Source of the DNA: Candidatus Eiseniibacteriota bacterium
GTDB lineage: Bacteria; Eisenbacteria; RBG-16-71-46; CAIMUX01
Assembly: GCA_016712505.1 (NCBI GenBank)
Contig: JADJQY010000001.1
Location: 248,001 to 312,000 of the forward strand
Length of the DNA: 64,000 bases
Reading direction: 5' to 3'
Position numbers and translations under genes: made by a program. The notes under the pieces were generated by a model. That model worked only from the letters and a program-made list of their open reading frames with translations, did no database searches and had not been told where the DNA came from. This document shows positions 53,329-62,746 of this stretch, piece by piece (within the stretch, counting starts at the first letter, position 1; each line of letters starts with the position of its first letter).

Positions 53329-55684
53329 ATCGTGTGGATTGATGGTACGTCCCGCCAATGCGCTCCAGACCCCGGCACCCGATTTTGTCCCGCTCACCGC
53401 GGTGCGGGTGCGAGCGCGCCTGGCTGACCTCGCCGCCCGGGTCGAAGTCACACAGGAGTACGAGAACCACGAGTCAGTCCCGATCGAGGCGGTCTACATC
53501 TTCCCCCTGGACGAGCAGAGTGCCGTGTGCGCCTTTGCGGTCGTGATCGACGGTCGGCGCATCGAAGGCCAAGTTCTTCCTCGCGACAAGGCGTTCGACT
53601 TGTACGACGACTCGATCCGGGATGGACACGGTGCGTTCCTCCTCGATCAGGAGCGACCGAACATCTTCACCGCGAGCGTCGGAAGCTTGCTTCCGGGCCA
53701 GAAGGCGTTGATCGAACTGCACTACCTGACCGAACTGCCTCGTGAGGGAGATCGGATTCGATTCACCCTCCCAACCACGGTGTCGCCACGCTACGTACCG
53801 GAGGCGAAGCGAAACTTCCAGGGCATGAGCGACGGTGATCGAGTCAACCCTCCGCTCGTGGCGGCGACACCCTATCAGCTCGATCTGACGGTTGAGTGTG
53901 ACTTCCCGGGCGGTCTGATCGGCATCGACTCGCCCACCCATCGGATCAGCACCCGATTGGACGGCAGCCGAGCGACCGTCTCCCTCTCGGGCGCCGATAC
54001 CGCGCTCGATCGCGACTTCATCCTGCTCCTGGAGCCGAAGGTGCCACCCGAACTCACCGCCCGCATGGTTCGTGACGAACGCAGGGAGCGCTACGCGTTG
54101 ATCCACATTCAACCCATCCTGGAGATGCGCCGGGAGCCGATACGGGTGGCGTTCCTCCTAGATTGTTCCGGCAGCATGGGAGGCACATCGATCCTGGAGG
54201 CGCGCAAAGCATTGCTCCTCTGCCTGCAGTCACTGGAGTCGGGAGACCGGTTCGAGATCATCCAATTCGGCAGCACACACGAAGCCCTCTTCGGTGGTCT
54301 GCGAGACTATGACGACCGCTCTCTGAAGAAGGCGCGAGCGTACGTCCAGGGAACGGAAGCAACCATGGGAGGCACGGAGATCCTTCCGGCGATCAGCGAC
54401 GCGCTCCATGCGGCGGGCAGTGGGGCATCACCGCTTCGGGTCGTCTTGCTGACCGACGGGCAGGTCTCGAACGAAGACGACGTGATCGAGCTCGCTCAGG
54501 CGAACCGTCATCGGGCGCAGGTCTTCGCCTTCGGCATCGGCGCGGGGGCGAGCGATCACCTCGTCCGTGGCCTCGCGCGTGCGAGTGGAGGTGCCGCCGA
54601 GTTCATTGTCCCCGGAGAATCGATCGAGCAGAAAATCACGCGACAGTTCTCACGGATCGTCGGTGGCTGTCTCGACCGGATCGAGCTGCGGTGGGATGGA
54701 CTCTCCGCCTCGGAAGTGACGCCGCGCGAATGGCCGGCCCTGGCCCGCGGTGAGCGTCTGAGTCTGATCGCGCGGATCGATGACGGTGACGCCGGGCGAC
54801 TTCAGCTCTCCGCCCAACGAGGTGAGGAGCAGCTGCACTTCGTGGTCGACATCCCGCCCCTCCCGGCCGACGCCCCGGCGGACGCGGTGATTCCGACTCT
54901 CTGGGCGCGCCGCAGGATCCGCGAACTGGAGACCCTCAACCCGAGCGGGGGCAGCCGACAGCAGCGGACACGCTCGACAGATCACACTGCAGAAGCGGAG
55001 AGGCAGAGAACGCTGGAAACTCTCGGGGCGCGTTTCGGCCTGATCTCCGCGGCCACGAGCTACGTCGCAGTGGAAACACGCGACCCCAGTGTGGCCGGGT
55101 CCACTCAACCGGAACTGCGCCGCATTCCCACCGCGCTCACCCGGGGATGGGGTCGGGACCTGACTGCTTCAGTACTGGTGCAAACCGATGGGCACCTGGT
55201 CTTGCGTGCGAAGGCCACCGCCAGGCATCCCGACGGGAGCGACGCTACACAGTCCGGAGAGGTTTCCATGAACGACCTGGAAATGATCGCGGTGTCCGAG
55301 ATCATGTGCGCTGCGCCGATCCCGCAAGGTGGCGACCGGACAGGCGCGCGTGAAGCCGATCCCGACTTTTCCATCCTGATAGGTCAACGCGCAGATGGTG
55401 GCTGGGATCTGAACCGCCAGCTTGCCGCCTGGCGCGGAGCCAAGCTATCCCGGCTTCGGCAGGCGGCTCGCGAAATCGCCTCCCCGGAGCGGGAGCGGAT
55501 TCTGGCCACATGGGTCGTGGTGGCGAGCCTTGTGAACAGGACGAGCGGCGTTCCTGGGTCGTGGAGCGGGCCGATCGCCAAGGCGCGTCGTTGGCTGGAG
55601 GGGGCGACCCGGACAGTCGCCGTTCCAGGAGGAGCGCACTCCTGGGAGGCATGGGTACACACGATCCTGGGTAGTTCGTCGTGA
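53321..55684 (+). CDS. VIT and von Willebrand factor A domain protein
   Basis: 787 residues, no signal peptide. The VIT domain (~12-140) has VRARLADLAARVEVTQEYEN, YIFPLDEQSAVCAFAVVIDG, KAFDLYDDS and NIFTASVGSLLPGQ. The VWA domain (~275-450) carries the MIDAS DxSxS as FLLDCSGSMGG, with RVVLLTDGQVSNEDDV further on. The C-terminal ~330 residues hold beta-rich sequence and a region with ARFGLISAATSYVAVETRD, seen in many VIT-VWA proteins, then helices. Inter-alpha-trypsin-inhibitor-like bacterial proteins of this type are of unknown role; metal-dependent protein adhesion or complex assembly is likely. It is translationally coupled to the MerR gene. Confidence 0.9.
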   Translation: MSESCGLMVRPANALQTPAPDFVPLTAVRVRARLADLAARVEVTQEYENHESVPIEAVYIFPLDEQSAVCAFAVVIDGRRIEGQVLPRDKAFDLYDDSIRDGHGAFLLDQERPNIFTASVGSLLPGQKALIELHYLTELPREGDRIRFTLPTTVSPRYVPEAKRNFQGMSDGDRVNPPLVAATPYQLDLTVECDFPGGLIGIDSPTHRISTRLDGSRATVSLSGADTALDRDFILLLEPKVPPELTARMVRDERRERYALIHIQPILEMRREPIRVAFLLDCSGSMGGTSILEARKALLLCLQSLESGDRFEIIQFGSTHEALFGGLRDYDDRSLKKARAYVQGTEATMGGTEILPAISDALHAAGSGASPLRVVLLTDGQVSNEDDVIELAQANRHRAQVFAFGIGAGASDHLVRGLARASGGAAEFIVPGESIEQKITRQFSRIVGGCLDRIELRWDGLSASEVTPREWPALARGERLSLIARIDDGDAGRLQLSAQRGEEQLHFVVDIPPLPADAPADAVIPTLWARRRIRELETLNPSGGSRQQRTRSTDHTAEAERQRTLETLGARFGLISAATSYVAVETRDPSVAGSTQPELRRIPTALTRGWGRDLTASVLVQTDGHLVLRAKATARHPDGSDATQSGEVSMNDLEMIAVSEIMCAAPIPQGGDRTGAREADPDFSILIGQRADGGWDLNRQLAAWRGAKLSRLRQAAREIASPERERILATWVVVASLVNRTSGVPGSWSGPIAKARRWLEGATRTVAVPGGAHSWEAWVHTILGSSS

Positions 55685-55712
55685 CGTCGTAGAATCCGCC
55701 AGACCCAAAGTG

Positions 55713-55731
55713 CGCGGGGAGTGAACCCGCG
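55713..55731 (+). terminator. Hairpin after the VIT/VWA gene
   Basis: The stem CGCGGG/CCCGCG with a 7-base loop lies 29 bases after the stop codon. It is followed by TT only, so its strength is uncertain. Confidence 0.45.
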
Positions 55732-55738
55732 TTGACCG

Positions 55739-55789
55739 GGCGGACCCGCATCTTCGGTACCCCCAGGTGGCCGTCGACACGGGTCCGCC
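55739..55789. repeat. 10-base inverted repeat between convergent genes
   Basis: GGCGGACCCG (55739-55748) and CGGGTCCGCC (55780-55789) are perfect complements separated by 31 bases, just before the convergent FG-GAP gene's stop. It may be part of a bidirectional terminator. Confidence 0.5.
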
Positions 55790-55797
55790 GCGCAAGA

Positions 55798-58700
55798 TCA
55801 CCGCTGCACGATCACCTTTCGGGCCGCGCTTCCACCGTCAGCGCTCAGGCGGGCGAAGTAGACGCCGCTCGCGACCGGTCGGCCGACGGAATCGCGTCCA
55901 TCCCAATGGGCCTGGTGGCGGCCGGCGGCGAGTTGTTCGGAAATGAGCCGGCGGACCTGACGGCCTTGCGCATCGTAGAGGGCAAGTTCCGCCTTACCGG
56001 CAGACCGGAGAGCGAACTCGATCGAGAGACTCGATCGGGTTGGGTTCGGAGCGGGCGGCGCGAGGAAGAGAAGCGCGGTGGCGTCTGTTTCCTCAACCCC
56101 AACCGTGATCGGGAGCATCCGCACGTCGGCCTCATGCGGCGCATTCCCCTGCGGACAGAGCCAAGGGGAGTACGGAAAGAGCGGATTGGTCGACTTGGCA
56201 CGCGTCCGCCAGTGAATCGTGCTGCCCGCGGTGAAGCCGGAGAAGGTGCGTTGCACCAGCGCGGCAGAACCTTCTCCGGAAACCGGAGAGCCGGTGTCGA
56301 CGAACGAGCCGGTGGCGTGGGTCGGGCCGACGAACGGCTCGCCAACGAAACGCCGTTCGACCTGTGGGCGGACCCTGGCCCGGCCGCTGGCATTGCGCAG
56401 AAGGAGCTGCACACGGACCAGGTCGTTCACCAGAGGATTGCGTGCACCGGTTGCGATGCGGACGACGCCGGCGGCGTTCTGCTGCTGCATCAAGAGGAGA
56501 TCGACCGAGCGGCCGTCGTTTCCGTGGTACACACTGACGAAGCCGGGGAAACTGAACTCGCCCTCTTCGCCCAGCAATGCTCCGACCGCAACATCGGAGT
56601 ACCCATCCGCATTGAAGTCACCGCCGCCACTCACTGTCGACCCGTAGAGATCGTCGGCCGATCCGCCGAACGTCGTCCAGACGGGAGTAGCCGCGAGTCC
56701 CGCAGGCCCGCCAAGGTAGATGCGAGCCTCGGCGCCGTTCGGTTCGGATAGAGCGGGCGCGCCGAGCAGGAGATCGGAAAACCCGTCGTTGTTGAGGTCC
56801 CCCGCAGTATGGATTGCGCGACCTAGGTCGCTGGCGCCGGTGATTCCCTCCAGCACCAAGGAGGGAGTGAGCTCGAGGCCGGTGGAGTTGCCGAGATAGA
56901 TCTCGCATTTTCCCTCGGCCGCCGCAGGCGCTTTGCGGCCAGAGTAGATCGCCACGTCGGAGAATCCGTCGCCGTTCACGTCCCCGCAGGCTCCGAGAGT
57001 GCTTCCCAGGTCTTGATTGGAAAATGCGCCGATGACTGTCCAGGCCGGCTCGGATGCGGGGCCGCAGGCGGTACCGAGGAAGAGATTCACCTCACCCGCA
57101 GTGGGGGTTGGGGCGGCACTAAACGACGAGACAAGTAGGTCGTCGAATCCGTCGCCATTGACATCCCCGGCGCAAGCGCCGGCCCGTCCGACATTTCGCG
57201 CGGTCGTCTTTCCCTGGAGTTCCCAATCCGCAAAGTCGTCCGGGCCGGAGACGCCCCCGTTGAACACTCGGACCCGACCGGCCTCTGGTACGTTGACATC
57301 GGACCAACCCGGTCCGGCGATCACCACATCGGAGAAGCCGTCGCCGTCGAAGTCGCCGTGATCGATCTGTCCACCGAGGAGCTCGTCGGGGTCTCCTCTG
57401 AACGCCTTTTGCTGGGTTGGGGCGCCTGACGCGCCGAACCAGAGTTGCACGCGGCCGCCGAATCCCCCCGACTCGTCGTTGTAGTCAGCGATGAGGAAGT
57501 CGTCGAAGCCATCGGCGTTCACGTCGCCGGCTGCGCTGACCCGATCACCGTATCCAAATCCAGCGTCAGTCGTCACGGGTGACTGAAAGGTGGCGTTCGC
57601 GGCGACCGAGAGTCCGGTCTCCGAGCCGCGATAGAGGAACACTTGGCCATCTCGCCGACCGCTTTGGACCGCCTTCGGTGCTCCGACGAGCAAGTCGTCG
57701 AACCCATCCGCGTTGACGTCGCCAATCACATCCAGCGAGGCGCCGAACTGCGATCCGTTCTGAGGCCCGAACTCACCCCAGGCGGCATTGAGGGACGGAG
57801 GACCTGCAGCGCCACGGAAGAAGAAGACGGACCCGGCATTCGCGATTCCGGTGTCGAACTGCTCCGCGGCGATCAGCAGCTCGGAGAAACCATCGCCGTT
57901 GAGGTCTCCGGCGGCGGCGACGGCCCCGCCGAAACCGGACTGATCCTGGGTGCCCGAGAACGTGAACGACGGTGAGGTGGGCGCGCTCCCGATCCCTCCG
58001 AGATAGAGAAGCACCCGGCCTCGGCTCACGCCGCCCGCGTCGATGCCGGTGCCTCCGATGGCGAAATCGGCGTAACCGTCGCCGTTGACGTCGCCGGCCG
58101 TGCCGAGAGCCGTGCCGAAAGACGCCCCGTCCTCATTGACCTCATAGGTGCGGGCCGGCGTCGTGGAGATGGGGGTCGGCGAACCGAAGAACAGGTAGGC
58201 GCGACCCTCGTCCGTGTTCCCGTTGTCGAAACGCGAGGCGCCGACCAGAAAGTCGGCGTAGCCGTCGCAGTTCACGTCTCCGGCCGCGGAAAGCGCAACC
58301 CCGAGGTTGGCCGAGGCCTGATCGCTCTCGAACTGCCAGGCCGGTGTGGTCGCGAGTCCCGAAGCCGAGCCGAGGTAGAGAAACGCCTTCCCTTCAGAAC
58401 TCTGGCCGTTGCTGAAGCGCGCGGATCCAACGAGCACATCGTCGAATCCGTCGCCATTGACGTCACCTGCCCCCGAGACGACGGAGCCGAATCGTGCTCC
58501 GGCCACGTTGCTCTCGACCTGCCAGGAGGTGTCAGTTTCGACCCCGCCGGCTGCCCCGAGCACAATGAACGCAGCCCCTTCCGCGGCCTGGCCATTGGTC
58601 CAGCCCGGAGCGCCGATCAGCAGGTCGCGGAAACCATCGTTGTTGACGTCGCCGGCCCCCGCTACGGCCGCGCCGAACTCACAGCCCGCCTGCGGTCCGA

Positions 58701-59232
58701 GTAGCGTGCGGTTCGCTCCGTTCGGCGGGCCGGTGGCGCTGCCCTTGTAGACGAAGACGACGCCGTCGTCGTCCGAGCCATAGTTCGGTGCTCCTGCGGC
58801 GATGTCATCGAAACCGTCTCCGGTTGCGTCGCCGAGGCAGGCGACTCCAGTGCCCAGCGCGGCTCCGATCTCGTCCGACTCGCGGAACCAGGAGGGGGTC
58901 GTCGGTAGACCGGTGGCATCGGCGAAGAAGACCATCACCCGCCCCTCCACCGCTTCGCCGTTGTTGTAGAGCCGGGCGCCGACGATCACGTCGGACAGAC
59001 CGTCGCCGTTGACGTCGCCCGCGGTGATGGCGTGCTCGCCGAAGAGAGCGCCGGACTGGTCCCCTTCGATCGTGTCGAAGGGGATTGTGGAGATCAGGGG
59101 AGCGGCGTGGACGTGTGACGTCGCAGCGAGGCAGGTCGTGATGAGAGCCGCGGTGACAGCGAGCGACCTCCGGTGTGTGAATCCCTCCCGCGCTTTCGCG
59201 GCGAGGGCCGATCTCCTGGGGCTGGGACGCAT
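55798..59232 (-). CDS. Secreted FG-GAP repeat beta-propeller protein with FlgD-like tail
   Basis: 1144 residues from the ATG at 59232, with AGGAGG 4 bases upstream. A signal peptide (LAVTAALITTCLAATSHVHA) is followed by about fourteen FG-GAP/integrin-alpha repeats. Each carries a calcium-loop motif such as DVNGDGLSDVIVGA, DVNNDGFRDLLIGA, DVNCDGYADFLVGA and DLNNDGFSDLLLGA. Fourteen blades imply two seven-bladed propellers. A beta region and the FlgD-like tail follow (APNPTRSSLSIEFALRS, GRQVRRLISEQLAAG, SGVYFARLSADGG). It is probably a calcium-stabilised surface adhesin or structural protein. The repeats are internally similar at DNA level, so assembly collapse is possible. Confidence 0.9.
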   Translation of the reverse strand: MRPSPRRSALAAKAREGFTHRRSLAVTAALITTCLAATSHVHAAPLISTIPFDTIEGDQSGALFGEHAITAGDVNGDGLSDVIVGARLYNNGEAVEGRVMVFFADATGLPTTPSWFRESDEIGAALGTGVACLGDATGDGFDDIAAGAPNYGSDDDGVVFVYKGSATGPPNGANRTLLGPQAGCEFGAAVAGAGDVNNDGFRDLLIGAPGWTNGQAAEGAAFIVLGAAGGVETDTSWQVESNVAGARFGSVVSGAGDVNGDGFDDVLVGSARFSNGQSSEGKAFLYLGSASGLATTPAWQFESDQASANLGVALSAAGDVNCDGYADFLVGASRFDNGNTDEGRAYLFFGSPTPISTTPARTYEVNEDGASFGTALGTAGDVNGDGYADFAIGGTGIDAGGVSRGRVLLYLGGIGSAPTSPSFTFSGTQDQSGFGGAVAAAGDLNGDGFSELLIAAEQFDTGIANAGSVFFFRGAAGPPSLNAAWGEFGPQNGSQFGASLDVIGDVNADGFDDLLVGAPKAVQSGRRDGQVFLYRGSETGLSVAANATFQSPVTTDAGFGYGDRVSAAGDVNADGFDDFLIADYNDESGGFGGRVQLWFGASGAPTQQKAFRGDPDELLGGQIDHGDFDGDGFSDVVIAGPGWSDVNVPEAGRVRVFNGGVSGPDDFADWELQGKTTARNVGRAGACAGDVNGDGFDDLLVSSFSAAPTPTAGEVNLFLGTACGPASEPAWTVIGAFSNQDLGSTLGACGDVNGDGFSDVAIYSGRKAPAAAEGKCEIYLGNSTGLELTPSLVLEGITGASDLGRAIHTAGDLNNDGFSDLLLGAPALSEPNGAEARIYLGGPAGLAATPVWTTFGGSADDLYGSTVSGGGDFNADGYSDVAVGALLGEEGEFSFPGFVSVYHGNDGRSVDLLLMQQQNAAGVVRIATGARNPLVNDLVRVQLLLRNASGRARVRPQVERRFVGEPFVGPTHATGSFVDTGSPVSGEGSAALVQRTFSGFTAGSTIHWRTRAKSTNPLFPYSPWLCPQGNAPHEADVRMLPITVGVEETDATALLFLAPPAPNPTRSSLSIEFALRSAGKAELALYDAQGRQVRRLISEQLAAGRHQAHWDGRDSVGRPVASGVYFARLSADGGSAARKVIVQR

Positions 59233-59568
59233 GATTCCTCCTGGGGTGCTGTGGTTGGAACACAAGGGTTGCTGCTTCCGGGAGCCCCAGTGACAAGATC
59301 CATGCCGTGTTGATCTGGAACGAGTTACCTGACCTGGGACGCTTGCCGCGCGCGGCAGTGCGGTGCGCGCACCGCGGATTCCATGTGCGCGCGGTAGGAA
59401 CGGGCCGGCGGGAGGGGCCGGTACCCTGGGGCATCGAGTTCCTGGGCACCAAGTTCTTGCCCCTCATCCTCGGGTAAGGCACTCTCCCCGTTCCAGGTAC
59501 CGACACGCGCCCGCCAATCCGTGCGGCACGCGCGAGTCCAGGCGACGCCCTAGGTGGACAGAGGAACC
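59233..59568. other. 336-base divergent region upstream of ileS
   Basis: It separates the leftward FG-GAP gene from ileS. It contains two adjacent GC-rich palindromes (59344-59375), an imperfect hairpin near 59440-59456 (GGGCACCAAG/CTTGCCC) and the ileS ribosome-binding site. I see no coding sequence and no convincing T-box. Confidence 0.55.
59344..59375. promoter_or_regulatory. Two adjacent GC-rich palindromes upstream of ileS
   Basis: TGCCGCGCGCGGCA (59344-59357) and GCGGTGCGCGCACCGC (59360-59375) are both perfect palindromes, two bases apart and about 200 bases before ileS. They could be hairpins in an mRNA leader or a GC-rich operator pair. Confidence 0.45.
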
Positions 59569-62500
59569 ATGTTTCAGCCCGTAAATCCCAAAGAAGACTT
59601 CGTCGCGCTCGAGCACCGGATCCTGGAGTTCTGGGAGCGGGAGCAGATCTTCGCCAAGTTGCGCGCCCAGGTGGCGGGGAAGCCGGCCTGGTCCTTCATC
59701 GATGGGCCGATCACGGCGAACAACCCGATGGGGGTGCACCACGCCTGGGGGCGGACCTACAAGGACGTCTTCCAGCGCTACTGGGCGATGCGCGGCTTCG
59801 ATCAGCGGTGGCAGAACGGGTTCGACTGCCAAGGGCTATGGCTCGAGGTCGAGACGGAACGCGACCTGGGCATGAACGGGAAGCGGGACATCGAGACATT
59901 TGGCCTGGACAACTTCTCGCGCGCCTGTCGGGCGCGGGTGGACAAGTACAGCGCGGTGCAGGCGCAGCAGTCGATCCGCCTGGGTCAGTGGATGCGGTGG
60001 GACGATTCCTACTACACCATGACCGATCTGAACATCGAGTACATCTGGCACTTCCTGCAGATCTGCCACGAGCGCAAGTGGCTCTACTTGGGACACCGGT
60101 CGATGCCGTGGTGCACGCGCTGCGGGACCTCGCTTTCGCAGCACGAGCTGGCCGACGGTTATGAGGACACGATCGACGAGTCGGTTTACCTCCGCTTTCC
60201 GCTCCACGGGCGCGAGGGGGAGTCGCTCCTGGTCTGGACCACCACGCCCTGGACCCTTTCGAGCAACGTAGCCGCGGCGGTCAACCCGGAGCTCGACTAC
60301 GCACGGGTCCGCTACAAGGACCACGTCTACTACGTCTCGACCGGGGTGCTGGAGAAGATCTTCAAGAAGGACGGCGAACTCCTCGGTACGCTGAAAGGCG
60401 CCGAGATGCTGGGCTGGACCTACGACGGGCCGTACGACGAATTCGAAATCGTCAAGCCGGTGAAGCACCGGGTTATCGCTTGGAACGAAGTGAGCGATGC
60501 GGAGGGCACGGGAATCGTCCACATCGCGCCTGGTTGCGGGGCGGAGGACTTCGAGCTCTCGAAGGTGCACGATCTGGCGGTGTTGGCCCCGCTCGACGGC
60601 GACGGGGTCTACCGCGCGGGCTATGGCTGGCAGTCGGGCCGGGACGTCCACGAAGTGGAGAAGCCGGTCCTGCACGACCTCAAGGAGAAGGGGATCTTTT
60701 TCCGGCAGGAGAGCTACAAGCACCGTTACCCGTACTGCTGGCGCTGCAAGCACAAGCTGGTGTTTCGCATCGAGGACGAGTGGTTCATTGCCTGCGACGA
60801 GATTCGCCCGCAAATGAAGGCGGCGGCGGAGACGGTGACCTGGGTTCCAGAGTCGGTGGGCAAGCGGACGCAGGACTGGTACGACAACATGGGCGACTGG
60901 TGCATCTCGCGCAAGCGCTACTGGGGGCTGCCGCTCCCGATCTACTTCTGCCCCGATCAGCACATGACGCTGATCGGATCGCGAGCGGAACTGCGGGAGC
61001 GGGCCATCGACCCGAAGGTGGTCGATGCGCTGCCCGAGCTCCACCGACCCTGGATCGACGAGGTGAAGATCCGCTGCGCCACCTGCAGCGCCGAGGCGTC
61101 GCGCATCAAGGACGTCGGCGACTGCTGGCTGGATGCGGGGATCGTCGGCTTCTCGACCTTGAAGTACTTCGAGGATCGCGCCTACTGGGAAAAGTGGTAC
61201 CCATCCGAGTTGGTCTGTGAGATGCGGGAGCAGGTCCGGCTCTGGTTCTATGCCATGATGTTCACCGGCGTCACGCTGGTGGGTCGCGCCCCTTACAAGA
61301 CCGTGTTCGCCTATGAGAAGGTGTACGACGAGAAGGGCAAGCCGATGCACAAGTCATCGGGCAATGCGATCTGGTTCGACGACGCAGCCGAGAAGATGGG
61401 CGCCGACGTCATGCGCTGGCTCTACTGCGCCTTCAACCCGAACAACAACCTGCGCTTCGGCTATAAAGTGGCTGACGAGATCCGACGCAAGATCCTGACC
61501 TTCTGGAACGTCTACAGCTTCTTCGTCACCTATGCCAGCATCGACCGGTTCGACCCGGCGGAGATGGATGAGAGTGGCCACACGGTGATCCACGCCACCT
61601 TGGGCCGCAGCCAGAACGCGCTCGACCGCTGGATCATCTCGGAGCTGTATCGCACGGTGCGGGAGATCAAGCGCGGGTACGAGGAGTACGATACGCAGTT
61701 CTCACTCCGGCGGGCGGAGTCGTTCCTCGACATGCTCTCGACCTGGTACCTCCGCCGTTCACGACGGCGTTTCTGGAAGGCGGAAGGAGATCTGGACAAG
61801 ACCTTTGCCTACCGCACGCTCCACCACACCTTGCTCACCTTGAGCACGGCCCTCGCGCCGATCGTTCCGTTCCTGAGCGAGGAGGTCTATCAGAACCTGG
61901 CCGCTCCGCTTCAAGCCAAGGGACTGGCGCCGGAGAGCGTGCATCTGCAGCCGTTCCCCGAGGTACGCGAGGATCTGATCGACGCGGAGCTCAACGATCG
62001 GATGGAGCATCTGATCGCCAGCGTGAGCCTTGGCCGGGCGGCGCGCGAGAAGGTTCAGATCAGGGTGCGGCAGCCGCTCCGTCGTCTCTGGCTCTTCTCC
62101 CTCGATCGGAAGTCGCACGGACTGGACGACCACTTCGTCTCGGAGATCAGCGAGGAGCTGAACGTCAAAGAAATCGTACGCAACGGCAGCCTCGATCAGT
62201 TCGTACGGAAAGACGTGAAACTGAACTTCCCTGTTCTCGGCGCCAAGCTGGGCGGAGAGATGAAGAGCGTGGCCGGTGCGGTCAAGGCCGGCGATTGGAG
62301 CTTGAACGAAGACGGCAAGCTGGCGGTCGGCGGGCATCTCCTCGAGCCGGGGGAGTACGAGCTGGCCTACGAGGCGCGCGAAGGGTACGCGGCGGCCAAC
62401 GATCGTGACACCCTGGTCGTGCTGGATACCGAGATCACGGATGAACTCAGGCGTGAAGGGTATGCGCGGGAGATCATCCGCACGGTGCAAGACCTGCGAA

Positions 62501-62739
62501 AGCAGGCGGACTACAAGGTGGAGGACCGGATCCAGATCCTCTACCGCTGCGGCGACGCGCGGGTGGAGCAGATGCTGCGCGAGCAGGAAGTCTACATCCA
62601 GGGGGAGACCCTGGCGACGGCGTGTGTGGCTGCGCCAGCCGATCCGGCTCAGGCGGAGGCTGCGATCGATCGCGCGCAGGAGGTGGAACTGGATGACAAT
62701 CTCACCGTTTGGCTCGGCGTGACACGCCGGGAGAGTTGA
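59569..62739 (+). CDS. ileS: Isoleucyl-tRNA synthetase with variant signature motifs
   Basis: 1056 residues from the ATG at 59569, with AGAGGA just upstream. The class I HIGH motif appears as GVHHAWGRTYKD, and KMSKS as KPMHKSSGN. The editing domain (~residues 190-380) has LLVWTTTPWTLSSNVAAAVN and EGTGIVHIAPGCGAEDFELS. Zinc-type cysteines occur in CTRCGTSLSQHE and CATCSAEA. The tRNA-binding C-terminus includes EELNVKEIVRNGS and LRREGYAREIIRTVQDLRKQ, typical of the long IleRS type. It charges tRNA-Ile. The motif variants resemble a lineage of bacterial IleRS I recall with the same HHAWG signature, so the gene is probably functional. Confidence 0.95.
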   Translation: MFQPVNPKEDFVALEHRILEFWEREQIFAKLRAQVAGKPAWSFIDGPITANNPMGVHHAWGRTYKDVFQRYWAMRGFDQRWQNGFDCQGLWLEVETERDLGMNGKRDIETFGLDNFSRACRARVDKYSAVQAQQSIRLGQWMRWDDSYYTMTDLNIEYIWHFLQICHERKWLYLGHRSMPWCTRCGTSLSQHELADGYEDTIDESVYLRFPLHGREGESLLVWTTTPWTLSSNVAAAVNPELDYARVRYKDHVYYVSTGVLEKIFKKDGELLGTLKGAEMLGWTYDGPYDEFEIVKPVKHRVIAWNEVSDAEGTGIVHIAPGCGAEDFELSKVHDLAVLAPLDGDGVYRAGYGWQSGRDVHEVEKPVLHDLKEKGIFFRQESYKHRYPYCWRCKHKLVFRIEDEWFIACDEIRPQMKAAAETVTWVPESVGKRTQDWYDNMGDWCISRKRYWGLPLPIYFCPDQHMTLIGSRAELRERAIDPKVVDALPELHRPWIDEVKIRCATCSAEASRIKDVGDCWLDAGIVGFSTLKYFEDRAYWEKWYPSELVCEMREQVRLWFYAMMFTGVTLVGRAPYKTVFAYEKVYDEKGKPMHKSSGNAIWFDDAAEKMGADVMRWLYCAFNPNNNLRFGYKVADEIRRKILTFWNVYSFFVTYASIDRFDPAEMDESGHTVIHATLGRSQNALDRWIISELYRTVREIKRGYEEYDTQFSLRRAESFLDMLSTWYLRRSRRRFWKAEGDLDKTFAYRTLHHTLLTLSTALAPIVPFLSEEVYQNLAAPLQAKGLAPESVHLQPFPEVREDLIDAELNDRMEHLIASVSLGRAAREKVQIRVRQPLRRLWLFSLDRKSHGLDDHFVSEISEELNVKEIVRNGSLDQFVRKDVKLNFPVLGAKLGGEMKSVAGAVKAGDWSLNEDGKLAVGGHLLEPGEYELAYEAREGYAAANDRDTLVVLDTEITDELRREGYAREIIRTVQDLRKQADYKVEDRIQILYRCGDARVEQMLREQEVYIQGETLATACVAAPADPAQAEAAIDRAQEVELDDNLTVWLGVTRRES

Positions 62740-62746
62740 GACCGGA

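Noticed and set aside
59340..59420. Possible T-box leader upstream of ileS (GGTG...ACCGCGG)
   Set aside because: The spacing does not fit the T-box sequence (GGTGG-N-ACC). I found no specifier stem or terminator/antiterminator pair. The match comes from a GC palindrome.
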